A DNA stretch of 64,000 nucleotides, taken from NCBI GenBank assembly GCA_964599275.1, contig CAZRFK010000001.1:32960-96959 (forward strand), written 5' to 3'. The first letter of the stretch is position 1; every line of letters begins with the position of its first letter. This document shows, piece after piece, positions 35,558 to 44,032 of the stretch. The position numbers and the translations under genes were made by a program. Under the pieces are notes generated by a model. The model had not been told where the DNA came from, did not search any database, and saw only the letters and a program-made list of their open reading frames with translations. This DNA is from PUMD01 sp964599275 (GTDB taxonomy: Bacteria > Bacillota > Sulfobacillia > SLMV01).

Positions 35558-35584
35558 AGTCCCAGACAGTACTCCGTATATATT

Positions 35585-36028
35585 TCAACCAAAGTCCGGG
35601 CTATCAGCTGGCTGAGATTCACCATCATCTTCAGGCTCAAATTGTCCATCCTCTACGTCACCCTGTCGCTGGACAACTACGGTGCACTCGGACACCATGG
35701 CAGCTATGGCTCCCAGTGCAGCAAGTGATGGTAAAAGCACCGCACCAATAACACCCACAGTAACCGGAATTTCTACCAGGGTTCTCCCCTGATGACGTAC
35801 TATAATGCGCCTCACATTGCCTTCCCGGATGAGCGATTCGACTTTATCCACCAGGTCACCGCCGGTCACTTTAATTCTCTGCTGCCAGGTTTCTCCGTCT
35901 GCACCCTCCTCAAGATGCACCAGTGCAGACACAAGATCACCGTCTGTCTTTTTTAATGCCGCTCGAGCCTGACGATACGTCACTCCAGTTCTCTCACGGA
36001 TAGCATCTATTTTTTCAAGTTCCTCCAT
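35585..36028 (-). CDS. UBA-like/DUF4342 protein
   Basis: The function is unknown. The 147-residue product begins with a UBA-like three-helix segment (IDAIRERTGVTYRQARAALKKTDGDLVSALVHLE, about residues 7-40), of the type seen in elongation factor Ts. The DUF4342 region follows: KVTGGDLVDKVESLIREGNVRRIIVRHQGRTLVEIPVTVGVIGA. It ends in a hydrophobic helix (about 92-113) and an acidic tail. The DUF4342 part resembles a stress-type membrane-associated module. The start is ATG 36028 with GAAGGAGG upstream. It is the last gene of the recO-era-dgkA-ybeY run, 33 bases after recO. Confidence 0.82.
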   Translation of the reverse strand: MEELEKIDAIRERTGVTYRQARAALKKTDGDLVSALVHLEEGADGETWQQRIKVTGGDLVDKVESLIREGNVRRIIVRHQGRTLVEIPVTVGVIGAVLLPSLAALGAIAAMVSECTVVVQRQGDVEDGQFEPEDDGESQPADSPDFG

Positions 36029-36061
36029 TGTTCAATGCCTCCTTCGTTTTTCAGGTGCTCT

Positions 36062-36808
36062 TTAGAATAGTATATCCAAAAATCGCCGTGACTTTAGCTG
36101 TTCATCGAAATGATACTCGCTGAACGTTAGCACCTGATCCCGCAGATTGATCCACAGCTGTTCATTGTGTTCAGGAAGTTTATCTAACTGCTGGGGGTGG
36201 ACATCACGTAAAAGGCAGAACAACTGAAGAAGGTTGGCTGGCAGATGATCTGCAGTGCCCTCGGGTTGTCCATCACAGGCAGAGCACAGAATACCTCCGC
36301 GGGAGTAATCCAACACGACACTTCCTTGAGGCTCTTCTCCACAATACACACAGTAATTTAGCTGAGGTAAGAACCCAGCAACTTTCAGGGCCCGGACGAA
36401 AAAAAATGTTCCTACCAAATGTGGATTCAGGTCGGTATTGAGGGCTCGGAGGCTGGTAACCAGAAGAAGGTAGAGAGGTTCATCTGGCTCCCCCTCCTGA
36501 GAGATTCGGCTGGTTAATTCCGCAAAGCATGAAGCATAACACATTGTTGACCATTCCGAACGAAGTTTGTGAAAATCCTCCAGCTGTTTCCCACCTTTTA
36601 TACCATCAAGGGTACGTCCTTTCCACAATATCAGACCAACCCGGTTTAGAGGCTGGATTAGCCCGGCAAGCTTACTGGCGGCCTTTTGAGCACCTCTTGC
36701 TACTACCCGGAGCTTCCCGCGTCCCCTCGACATAAGGGTAATCAACCGATCAGATTCCCCCAGAGACTGACTACTCAATATGACCGCCTCCACCCGATAT
36801 TCAGGCAT
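36062..36808 (-). CDS. recO: DNA repair protein RecO
   Basis: RecO acts with RecR to load RecA at gaps. The 248-residue product has an N-terminal OB fold (EAVILSSQSLGESDRLITLMSRGRGKLRVVARGA). A helical domain follows, with a zinc-binding element near residues 149-175 (CVYCGEEP and CSACDG). The length is normal. The start is ATG 36808. It follows era by 18 bases, the conserved era-recO pair. Confidence 0.93.
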   Translation of the reverse strand: MPEYRVEAVILSSQSLGESDRLITLMSRGRGKLRVVARGAQKAASKLAGLIQPLNRVGLILWKGRTLDGIKGGKQLEDFHKLRSEWSTMCYASCFAELTSRISQEGEPDEPLYLLLVTSLRALNTDLNPHLVGTFFFVRALKVAGFLPQLNYCVYCGEEPQGSVVLDYSRGGILCSACDGQPEGTADHLPANLLQLFCLLRDVHPQQLDKLPEHNEQLWINLRDQVLTFSEYHFDEQLKSRRFLDILF

Positions 36809-36826
36809 ATACTATTCACCCCAGTC

Positions 36827-37753
36827 TCATCGTTCAATGTCAAGGTCCAAATCACGAAGTGCCAGAGCGTCATCACGCCAGTCCTTCTTGACTTTCACGT
36901 GCAGATCCAGGTAGACGGAAACTCCCAGCAGGTCTTCAACGTCATTCCGACTCCTCTGGCCTATTTCCTTGATCATCTTCCCGCCCTTGCCGATGAGTAT
37001 TCCTTTTTGCGAGTTTCTCTCTACTAAAATGTCGCAGCCTATGTAGTAGGTGTCTTCCTGCCGTTGTTCAAGACTTCGCACATCAACCGCAGTTGAATAC
37101 GGAATCTCCTGGCTGGTTAACACCATAACTTTCTCTCGTACAAGCTCACCAATCAAAAATGTAAGTGGCCGGTCTGTCTTCATATCCGGCGGAAAATATC
37201 TTGGTCCCCCTCGCGGCAGCAGCTGCTTAAGCGCTTTCAACAGTTCATCAATGTTCTCACCAGTAAGAGCTGATATCCCCATTACATGATCAAAATCCGC
37301 CAACTGCGAATAGGAGTCTATACGTCCGGAGCGGACAGATTCAGCAATTTTATCTATCTTGTTCACCGCCAGCACGACCGGGTTATCGGCAGCTGCAGCA
37401 AGCTCGGCGCAATTTTTATCTCCCCGTCCGGGTTCAGCCCGGCTACCATCAACACAGAATATAATCACATCAACATCACGGGTGGACTGCCGTGCTTTTT
37501 TGACCATTTGCTTTCCCAGGCGATCCTGAGGAAAATGAAATCCGGGAGTATCGAGAAAAACCAACTGCATATCATTCGTGTTTAATATTCCACGAACTCT
37601 AGTTCGCGTTGTCTGAGGCTTGGAGGTGACAATACTAACTTTGTCACCAACCAGACGATTCACCAGAGTAGATTTTCCGACGTTAGCAAACCCCATAACC
37701 GAGGCAAAACCCGATATGAAATTATCATCTGTAGCGTAATTTCCACTCTGCAT
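36827..37753 (-). CDS. era: GTPase Era
   Basis: Era is a GTPase that binds 16S rRNA near its 3' end in 30S assembly. The 308-residue product has G1 GFANVGKSTLVNRL, switch region TTRTRVRGI, G3 DTPGFHFP, G4 NKID and G5 SALTGENI. The C-terminal KH domain has ILIGKGGKMIKEIGQRSRNDVEDLLG. The start is ATG 37753 with CAGGAGG upstream. The N-terminal extension before the G domain is about 14 residues. It lies between dgkA (51 bases) and recO. The usual cdd gene is absent here. Confidence 0.97.
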   Translation of the reverse strand: MQSGNYATDDNFISGFASVMGFANVGKSTLVNRLVGDKVSIVTSKPQTTRTRVRGILNTNDMQLVFLDTPGFHFPQDRLGKQMVKKARQSTRDVDVIIFCVDGSRAEPGRGDKNCAELAAAADNPVVLAVNKIDKIAESVRSGRIDSYSQLADFDHVMGISALTGENIDELLKALKQLLPRGGPRYFPPDMKTDRPLTFLIGELVREKVMVLTSQEIPYSTAVDVRSLEQRQEDTYYIGCDILVERNSQKGILIGKGGKMIKEIGQRSRNDVEDLLGVSVYLDLHVKVKKDWRDDALALRDLDLDIER

Positions 37754-37804
37754 AAAATAGTTTCCTCCTGAGCATAGCTTGCGTTATTTATCCTGCATTT
37801 TTGT

Positions 37805-38305
37805 TTATATGTGTCCCCAGAAAGCATACCAACTCAAAATTACCAGCCCGGCCAGCTGTAAAAACTCCCACCATTGACCTTGTCGCCAGGCATGCTGAAA
37901 AAATGGAACCAGATTATTTAAATCGGGCCACAAAAGCAGAAAAAACACTACTACAGAACATACTGAAAGAATCAACACCATTCCCGCTGTCCCATCCTTT
38001 ATGTCCCGTATCACTGGATGAGGTTCAGAGACAATGAGGTCTGCCAACATCTCACACACCCAGTTTAACACCTGTGCTGCCATAACTGTACCGGAAATCA
38101 ATACTAGTATGGCAAATTCTGTCCTGGACTGACCTGTCCAGCGGGCTGCAGATAGCACCAAAGCGGCAATAACCGTCTGCCAGCGAAAGTGTTCTTCATC
38201 TCGCCACACAGCTGCAAGACCATTTTTGGCCCACCTCAACGCACATAAAAACCTTCCAAGCCCCGGCCACAGGCGATTAGGTGAGTTTCCCTCAGGCGAA
38301 TACAT
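37805..38305 (-). CDS. dgkA: Diacylglycerol/undecaprenol kinase
   Basis: These enzymes are small integral-membrane kinases. In Gram-positives they usually phosphorylate undecaprenol. The 166-residue product has the family pattern FLCALRWAKNGLAAVWRDEEHFRWQ, then three helices. The active-site region NWVCEMLADLIVSEPHPVIRDIKDGTAGMVL keeps the Glu, His, Lys-Asp and Ala-Gly. It is about 40 residues longer than typical (near 120-125). A Trp-rich loop and a fourth hydrophobic helix (FLQLAGLVILSWYAFWG) follow. The start is ATG 38305, overlapping the ybeY end by 14 bases. The extension is a real continuation in frame, not an artefact. Confidence 0.88.
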   Translation of the reverse strand: MYSPEGNSPNRLWPGLGRFLCALRWAKNGLAAVWRDEEHFRWQTVIAALVLSAARWTGQSRTEFAILVLISGTVMAAQVLNWVCEMLADLIVSEPHPVIRDIKDGTAGMVLILSVCSVVVFFLLLWPDLNNLVPFFQHAWRQGQWWEFLQLAGLVILSWYAFWGHI

Positions 38306-38771
38306 GATCCAAAATTCCCTGGGAGAGTTTGTTCATTTCAGTCAGAGAAGGAGAATCAGGGTGGTTCCAGCCTGCAAGGTGCAGCAGACCATGACAGAGT
38401 AAAAATGCCATCTCCCATACCAATGAACGAAACTGTTCACTCGCCTGCGCTCGTGCTTTGTCCGGGCAAATTGCTACACAGCCAAACACCTGATCTCCAC
38501 CGATTTCCTCAAAGGGAGTAGGGAAAGGGGCATCGAGTTGCAGCTGATACGATAACACATCAGTTGGAGAATCAAGGCCTCGATGCCTTTCATTCAACTG
38601 AGCAATCGTTTGTAAACTCACCAACGCAACTTCAACAACGGCATCTTCTTTTAAGGAATGATTACCTCTACACCGAAGTCGTCTTGCAGTGTTCCTGGCC
38701 GTCCTTCGCAGTATTGGATAAGTCAGCCCTGGCACTTCAACTTCCTTTTTGGTTACTATCTCAATTTTCAC
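38292..38771 (-). CDS. ybeY: Endoribonuclease YbeY (rRNA maturation factor)
   Basis: YbeY is a zinc-dependent endoribonuclease of rRNA maturation and ribosome quality control. The product of about 159 residues has the conserved RHRGLDSPTDVLSYQL and the zinc motif HGLLHLAGWNHP (His-x3-His-x5-His). The start is GTG 38771, because AGGAGGAGG lies nine bases upstream. The 46 codons before it in the same frame lie inside pgpH. It overlaps pgpH by 11 bases and dgkA by 14, giving tight coupling. This is the conserved phoH-pgpH-ybeY-dgkA-era order. Confidence 0.94.
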   Translation of the reverse strand: MKIEIVTKKEVEVPGLTYPILRRTARNTARRLRCRGNHSLKEDAVVEVALVSLQTIAQLNERHRGLDSPTDVLSYQLQLDAPFPTPFEEIGGDQVFGCVAICPDKARAQASEQFRSLVWEMAFLLCHGLLHLAGWNHPDSPSLTEMNKLSQGILDHVFA

Positions 38772-40995
38772 TGCTCTCGTCCTCCTCCTGCTCGAGATCA
38801 GCCTTTTCCTGCTCCATTTCCTCCATGACTGTTTCAGGATATTCCACTCGATGATGAAAAGCTCCTGATAAAACTTGAGTAAAGCTCTCAGCCACTCTAT
38901 CCAGGTCACGGAACGTTAGGTCACAACGGTCCAGCTGACCATCTTCAAGTCTTTCATGGATTATATCCCTCACTACGGACTTGACACGATTTGGAGTCGG
39001 TCGGGACAGGGAACGAACAGCAGCCTCCACCGCATCTGCCAACATGACCAAAGCGGTTTCCTTACTATGCGGTTTGGGTCCAGGATATCGAAAGTTGTCC
39101 TGTGCAACTTCCTCCCCTTCATCTGCCTGTTCTAAAGCCCTCTGATAAAAATAGCTAGCCATGGTTGTCCCATGATGCTCAGCAATGAAACTTGTCACTT
39201 GCTCAGGAAGTTCTTCTTCCTCTGCCATTTCCAGCCCCTCACGCACGTGGGATATAACCGTCAACGCAGAAAGATTTGGTGACAGCTTGTCGTGAGGATT
39301 ACTATCCGTAAACTGATTTTCGACAAAGAAGTAGGGGCGGCGGGCCTTCCCAACATCGTGATAGTAAGCCCCTACCCGGGCAAGCAGTGAATTGCCATCT
39401 ACTGCTTCCGTAGCTGATTCTGCAAGGTTAGCAACCATCATACTGTGATGGTAGGTGCCAGGTGCCTCTTCCAATAGTCGTCTTAACAAGGGATGGTTGG
39501 GGTTTGACAATTCAAGGAGTTTAACCGGTGTCAGGACCCCAAAGAAACTCTCCTGAAAAGGCAGAAAACCTATTGCGATGATTGCAGCTAATATACCGTT
39601 AGCTCCACCCCATAATGCATCCTTCCACAGGGCAAACTCAGCCAGATTGGCAGTGCCTCCAATACTCGCATGAGAGATAAACACAGCAATATTAATCACA
39701 GACACAACCAACCCACTGCGCATGATATCTGTCCGCTCAGATACCGATGCCGCTGTTACAGCGCCGGCCGTGCCACCGGCCAAACTCATCAATATGGCGG
39801 GAACTTCTCCTCCGGTCATTAATCCTATCGCCATTGACATCGTTACTCCCACAACAACTGCAGTGTTACCATTTAGCAGGACAGACAGCAGAATCGTACC
39901 TGCAGCAATGGGCGTCAAATAAGGGGATAAAACCAGCAAAAACCGGGAAGCAAAAAGAGCCAATAGTGTAGTGAGCCCCACGAGAACAATGCGCGATTCA
40001 GATTCGAAAATATCTCGCTGAAAGTTGGCCAGGTAAACGGCAACAATAGTTATCATGACCAGAGAAAATAACATGGAACCAGCATAGATCAACCAGGGAG
40101 CTCCGTCCTGAACCAAACCAGCATCGCGCAACCGCACCATATCCTCAGAAGAAATAATCCGTCCGTCGGGAATTATTATCTGTCCCCTGAGTATGATCTC
40201 TGGACTGACCTCCTGTGCTGCCACATCTCTGCGTCGTTCCGTCTCTTCCGCATTGAATAACAAGTTTGGGCGTAAAAGATTTTCGCCAAGTCTTCCGGAC
40301 AGTAGACGAAGTTGTTCTGGTAAATCAGATTGTTCAGCTTCCTGACGCATCTGAGTGCGATAATCCTGCAAATTATCCGGCTTTATACCCTGTGCATACA
40401 GAAAGTCCAGAGTGGATTCAATATGATCGTAAGTTTCCTCCAAGACCCTTTCCTCTACAGTAAGCAGTTCGATAACATCGAGCTCACTGAGCGGAACCTG
40501 CATAAATTCCGCCATCTCAGAGGTTACCTGTCCAACTTGCTCATCAGTAAGGTTTACAGTGTCACCGGGTTCTATATCCAGTTCTTCAAACCACCGCTGC
40601 CTGGTCTGGCTCAAGTCCCCAAATATTTCATCTAGCTGCTCTATGGCCTCATTTTTAACCGCTGGATCTTGCTCATAAACATCTGATACGTCTTCACGGG
40701 CCTGCTGCCGCAGTTTCTCGGTAGCAGGCCGATCAAAAAATTCAGTTGGAGATTTGATGTTATAAGGTGCAGGCTCACCAACCTGCACATCCAATCGGTG
40801 AGGTAATATACTACTGACGAAAAGTGCAGATAGGAGCAGCAAAAACACTAATCCCCAGATTACACGCCGGAATGGAGAACTCTCTTGCAAGGGGTCAGTA
40901 AAAAAATAGGTCCACCCCTCCTTTAATCCGTTAACCAGCCTGACAAACAGGGTTTCATCGTTGTTATTGTTGTCCTTATTCCTCATATTCCTCAT
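38761..40995 (-). CDS. Cyclic-di-AMP phosphodiesterase PgpH (7TM-HD)
   Basis: This is a membrane HD-domain hydrolase that degrades c-di-AMP. The product of about 744 residues has a short cytoplasmic start, a membrane helix (VIWGLVFLLLLSALFVSSIL), and a large extracellular domain to about residue 280. A 7TM region follows, then the HD domain with HHSMMVANLAE, YYHDVGKARRPYFF and ISHVREG, ending in a very acidic tail. The start could be ATG 40995 or ATG 40986. Both overlap the phoH end, and neither has an ideal site. It corresponds to yqfF. c-di-AMP control of potassium uptake would suit a salt-adapted cell, but that is inference. Confidence 0.93.
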   Translation of the reverse strand: MRNMRNKDNNNNDETLFVRLVNGLKEGWTYFFTDPLQESSPFRRVIWGLVFLLLLSALFVSSILPHRLDVQVGEPAPYNIKSPTEFFDRPATEKLRQQAREDVSDVYEQDPAVKNEAIEQLDEIFGDLSQTRQRWFEELDIEPGDTVNLTDEQVGQVTSEMAEFMQVPLSELDVIELLTVEERVLEETYDHIESTLDFLYAQGIKPDNLQDYRTQMRQEAEQSDLPEQLRLLSGRLGENLLRPNLLFNAEETERRRDVAAQEVSPEIILRGQIIIPDGRIISSEDMVRLRDAGLVQDGAPWLIYAGSMLFSLVMITIVAVYLANFQRDIFESESRIVLVGLTTLLALFASRFLLVLSPYLTPIAAGTILLSVLLNGNTAVVVGVTMSMAIGLMTGGEVPAILMSLAGGTAGAVTAASVSERTDIMRSGLVVSVINIAVFISHASIGGTANLAEFALWKDALWGGANGILAAIIAIGFLPFQESFFGVLTPVKLLELSNPNHPLLRRLLEEAPGTYHHSMMVANLAESATEAVDGNSLLARVGAYYHDVGKARRPYFFVENQFTDSNPHDKLSPNLSALTVISHVREGLEMAEEEELPEQVTSFIAEHHGTTMASYFYQRALEQADEGEEVAQDNFRYPGPKPHSKETALVMLADAVEAAVRSLSRPTPNRVKSVVRDIIHERLEDGQLDRCDLTFRDLDRVAESFTQVLSGAFHHRVEYPETVMEEMEQEKADLEQEEDESSEN

Positions 40996-41950
40996 ATGCT
41001 TTGACGATCTCCGTAACCAAGGGATGACGAACCACGTCCCTTTCACTCAAATATACAAATTCTATTCCATCTATGTCCTGAAGAATATCCTGGATTTGAA
41101 CTAATCCACTCGAAGCCCGCCGCAGATCAATCTGGGTGACATCACCAGTAATCACTGCTCTGGACCCAAACCCCTGGCGGGTCAGAAACATTTTCATCTG
41201 TTCAGCGGTTGTGTTTTGAGCCTCATCTAGAACGATAAAGGAATCATCCAGGGTCCGGCCCCGCATATAGGCCAAAGGAGCAACCTCGATCACGCCACGG
41301 TTCATCTCCTTCTGAAATTTCTCTGGGCCGACAATGTCGTATAAGGCATCGTACAGCGGACGGAGATAAGGATCCACCTTCTCCTGAAGGTCACCAGGTA
41401 AAAACCCTAAATGCTCTCCTGCTTCCACCGCAGGTCGAGTTAAGATGATGCGGCTGACCTGTCCCTTTCGCAATGCTGCATTAGCCTGCGCCATCGCCAG
41501 GTAAGTTTTACCAGTTCCAGCTGGGCCAATGGCAAACACAATCGGATTTTGCGCCATCGCCCTCAGGTAATCCCGCTGGCCCTTGGTCTTGGGCTTTATA
41601 TCTTTGCCTCGAGCCGAAGTTATTACCGCCTCATTGTAAATATTATCCAGGGGTTGTTCATCTCCATCCTTTGTTAGATCGATTGCGTATCGCATTAACT
41701 GGTCAGTTATCTCATTGCCAGATTGCAACGCCTCCAACAATCTTTCAAGAAGCTTTTTAACTTTCTCAACTGCTTCCGGTGGACCTTCAATTGTCAGTTC
41801 ATTTCCCCGACTAACCAGATTTATAGGGAAATTTTTTTCTAAGACATCCAGGTTGCAATCAGCATGTCCAAACAATTGGGCAGCTTCTGGATTTTCCCTA
41901 ACCTTGAATCTGCTTTTGACAATGTCATTGTCACATTCTTTATTGCTCAT
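40976..41950 (-). CDS. phoH: PhoH-like ATPase
   Basis: This is a predicted RNA-associated ATPase conserved beside ybeY. The 324-residue product has an N-terminal KH-like region (NLVSRGNELTIEGPPEAVEKVKKLLERLLE). The PhoH ATPase domain follows, with Walker A FAIGPAGTGKTYLAMAQA, Walker B DDSFIVLDEAQNTT and ITGDVTQIDLRRASSGL. The start is ATG 41950. Its stop overlaps the pgpH start. Length and motifs are standard for YbeZ/PhoH, though the biochemical role is not well defined. Confidence 0.95.
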   Translation of the reverse strand: MSNKECDNDIVKSRFKVRENPEAAQLFGHADCNLDVLEKNFPINLVSRGNELTIEGPPEAVEKVKKLLERLLEALQSGNEITDQLMRYAIDLTKDGDEQPLDNIYNEAVITSARGKDIKPKTKGQRDYLRAMAQNPIVFAIGPAGTGKTYLAMAQANAALRKGQVSRIILTRPAVEAGEHLGFLPGDLQEKVDPYLRPLYDALYDIVGPEKFQKEMNRGVIEVAPLAYMRGRTLDDSFIVLDEAQNTTAEQMKMFLTRQGFGSRAVITGDVTQIDLRRASSGLVQIQDILQDIDGIEFVYLSERDVVRHPLVTEIVKAYEEYEE

Positions 41951-41962
41951 GGAATGGTAGTA

Positions 41963-43180
41963 TCACTCCCCGTAAATGTTCTCAGTTCCATGTTCATTGT
42001 CTTCATCAATATTGATCGGCCGTAAAACTCCCAGGTCCTGCAGTGCCGTTATTTGAATCTTCACAATTACCTCTTCCTCTTGTCTGTTTACAAAGGATTC
42101 CGCCTCCAGAATAGTCGCCTGCTCTGGAATTTCCCCCTGAACCTGACGCTGGGCGGCGGCATAGGCCATATGTTCGGCCTGTTCCGAGGTCAGGCTTCTT
42201 TCATGAACAGTTACTTCTTTGTAGTACAAACGCTCAATCTCTACACTAAACGGAACGTGTCTCCAGCCAACAAACCAAGTTCTTTTCTTACTCTGCACTT
42301 GATAATGTTCAAAAGGAATTTCCTCTTCATCGCGCATCCATCCCAGGGGCAGATCTGTATCATCTATCGCAACATAAGTTCTAACCATTTGACTGCCTGT
42401 GGGAATGAGCACTTCCTGTTCTAATTGTATAATGCTTCTACCTTCATATCGAACCAGACCGCGGACTGTCCCCCGGGCTGAAACCGACGGTTCTCCATCG
42501 GTGCCTTCGTGTCCCTTGACGAGTATATCTCCCTGGGATACCGATTCTCCCTCCGCTACCTGGGGAACACCTTTCAGCACGTACATTTCTTCAACAATTC
42601 CATCCGCTCGGGCGACGATATGAGCTGGCTCACCCTCACCCACATCAAAGTGACCCGTCTTTTCGACTATTTTAATGCTCAATCGGACCCCATGCAATTC
42701 AATTCCTGCCCAGGTAATCCGCGGAACCCTTCTGCTTATGCCACGAGCTATCTCAGCTGGATTCAAATGATATTTCCAGACCCCTGGCTCCACACCTTCT
42801 TCCTGGGCCGCTTTCAGTATTACATCCGGACCTATTTCCTCAGCGCCTTCAACCTCTATCACCCAGACAAAGGAAGACATCAGTACAACCAGAAGCAAAC
42901 AAGCAAGCAAGCCAACAACCATGGAGCGACGCCCAAAAGCACGATTCCACCAGAATATAAATCCCCGTCGGTTCAGAATGTGTATTCTGCAGCCCGTTTT
43001 GCGCACAATTGGCCGTAAGGATGACAGCTCACGCGGATGCATCCAGGCCAGTAAACCACCATCCTGCCGCTGCACGTCCCAAAACTGAACACCAGAGGAA
43101 ACAGCCATGTTTATAAGCTGCTTACAGCGTGAACCACGGATTTCAACCCGGATCTCGCCAAACCACCGCTTGGTATTCAT
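41963..43180 (-). CDS. yqfD: Sporulation protein YqfD
   Basis: YqfD is a membrane protein under mother-cell sporulation control in Bacillus. It is required for efficient sporulation, with unknown biochemistry. The 405-residue product has an N-terminal domain (EIRVEIRGSRCKQLINMAVSSGVQFWDV). One membrane helix follows (SMVVGLLACLLLVVLMSSFVWVIEVEG, about residues 84-110). A POTRA-like external part comes next (ILKAAQEEGVEPGVWKYHLNPAEIARGISRRVPRITWAGIELHG in pieces) and a beta-rich C-terminal region. The start is ATG 43180, overlapping the yqfC end by four bases. The arrangement yqfC-yqfD-phoH is conserved in spore formers. Confidence 0.94.
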   Translation of the reverse strand: MNTKRWFGEIRVEIRGSRCKQLINMAVSSGVQFWDVQRQDGGLLAWMHPRELSSLRPIVRKTGCRIHILNRRGFIFWWNRAFGRRSMVVGLLACLLLVVLMSSFVWVIEVEGAEEIGPDVILKAAQEEGVEPGVWKYHLNPAEIARGISRRVPRITWAGIELHGVRLSIKIVEKTGHFDVGEGEPAHIVARADGIVEEMYVLKGVPQVAEGESVSQGDILVKGHEGTDGEPSVSARGTVRGLVRYEGRSIIQLEQEVLIPTGSQMVRTYVAIDDTDLPLGWMRDEEEIPFEHYQVQSKKRTWFVGWRHVPFSVEIERLYYKEVTVHERSLTSEQAEHMAYAAAQRQVQGEIPEQATILEAESFVNRQEEEVIVKIQITALQDLGVLRPINIDEDNEHGTENIYGE

Positions 43181-43452
43181 CCTTGGCCCACCTCATCCGG
43201 GTCAATCCTGATTGTCGTTACTCGCCCCTCTATCAACACTTCATCTTTTGATATCGAAGCAATAGACAACCTGCAACCCCTGATGCTCACCCTACCTGAA
43301 CTGTAACCGATAGACAGCAGATCAGGGCGATAGGAAGCGATTCCCCGGTGGTTTTCCACCAACACCTGTCGATCTCCGACAACGGTGATGCGGGGTAAAT
43401 CTAAAACTACATCCTTAGGCAAATCAAATATATCTGGTATCGATTCCCGCAT
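43177..43452 (-). CDS. yqfC: Sporulation protein YqfC
   Basis: This is a small partner of YqfD. The product of about 91 residues has the YqfC/YabP pattern DIFDLPKDVVLDLPRITVVGDRQVLVENHRGIASY, then RVSIRGCRLSIASISKDEVLIEGR. ATG 43452 is taken as the start because a GAGAGGA site lies ten bases upstream. TTG 43458, two codons earlier, is also possible. The stop overlaps the yqfD start (ATGA), which suggests translational coupling. Confidence 0.92.
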   Translation of the reverse strand: MRESIPDIFDLPKDVVLDLPRITVVGDRQVLVENHRGIASYRPDLLSIGYSSGRVSIRGCRLSIASISKDEVLIEGRVTTIRIDPDEVGQG

Positions 43453-43555
43453 GTCCAATCTGTCCTCTCATGACTCTGTCCTGAACCATGTTTATGTGAC
43501 AGCGGGAATCGATATGGGAAATTTGCTTTTCGATCTCAACTCATAGCAACAGAGA

Positions 43556-44005
43556 CTACCTTCTACGGCTTTTTGGAGGTCGAAGAACCTCGGACATGAT
43601 CACCCCCAAAACCACTTCATCACTGCCAAGCTGACCTTCTTCAGAAAGGGCTTCCTCCAGTGGATGACGATTAGGCTGTTTGGATGTTTTCATTTCACGT
43701 CTATCATCATCCTTCCGGGATGCGCCCAGGTTTTCCCCCTGGTCCTGGGCATCAGGTTTATCGTCTTTTCGTTGTTCAGACTGTTGCCTGACCGTTGAGA
43801 ATCTTCCAGTTCTGGCTTTGGACTGCGTCCTTTGAGATACATTGTCTTCAGAGCCAGAGGAAGTGGGACTGGTTCTTCTCCGGGACGTAGAAGTATCAAC
43901 GAGTTCACCAGATTTTTTAATTCTGTCCACTATCGCTCCAAGCAGACTGAAAAATAACCAGGCTACCAGTATTATCAGGAGCAGATAAAAATCCACTTTT
44001 ATCAC
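43556..44005 (-). CDS. Membrane-anchored disordered protein next to floA
   Basis: I do not recognise a named family. The 149-residue product has an N-terminal membrane helix (YLLLIILVAWLFFSLLGAIV, about residues 7-26). A long Ser/Thr/Asp/Arg-rich region without predicted structure (about 30-115) follows. A short conserved-looking tail SDEVVLGVIMSEVLRPPKSRR comes last. The start is GTG 44005. It sits between floA (27 bases upstream) and yqfC, so it may be a FloA-associated membrane scaffold or docking protein. This rests on position alone. The tail looks like a peptide motif because it is the only ordered and hydrophobic part outside the helix. Confidence 0.65.
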   Translation of the reverse strand: MIKVDFYLLLIILVAWLFFSLLGAIVDRIKKSGELVDTSTSRRRTSPTSSGSEDNVSQRTQSKARTGRFSTVRQQSEQRKDDKPDAQDQGENLGASRKDDDRREMKTSKQPNRHPLEEALSEEGQLGSDEVVLGVIMSEVLRPPKSRRR

Positions 44006-44032
44006 CCCATACGCCCTTCGTTGCCTCCAGGA

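Noticed and set aside
35153..35584. T-box riboswitch before glyQS
   Set aside because: The conserved TGGNACCGCG motif and a matching terminator/antiterminator pair were not found on the minus strand.
34966..35649. ORFs of 197 codons (plus) and 100 codons (minus) in the glyQ upstream gap
   Set aside because: The plus ORF begins inside glyQ and the minus ORF begins inside the DUF4342 gene and crosses a terminator. Cys/Pro-rich translation shows no protein-like pattern.
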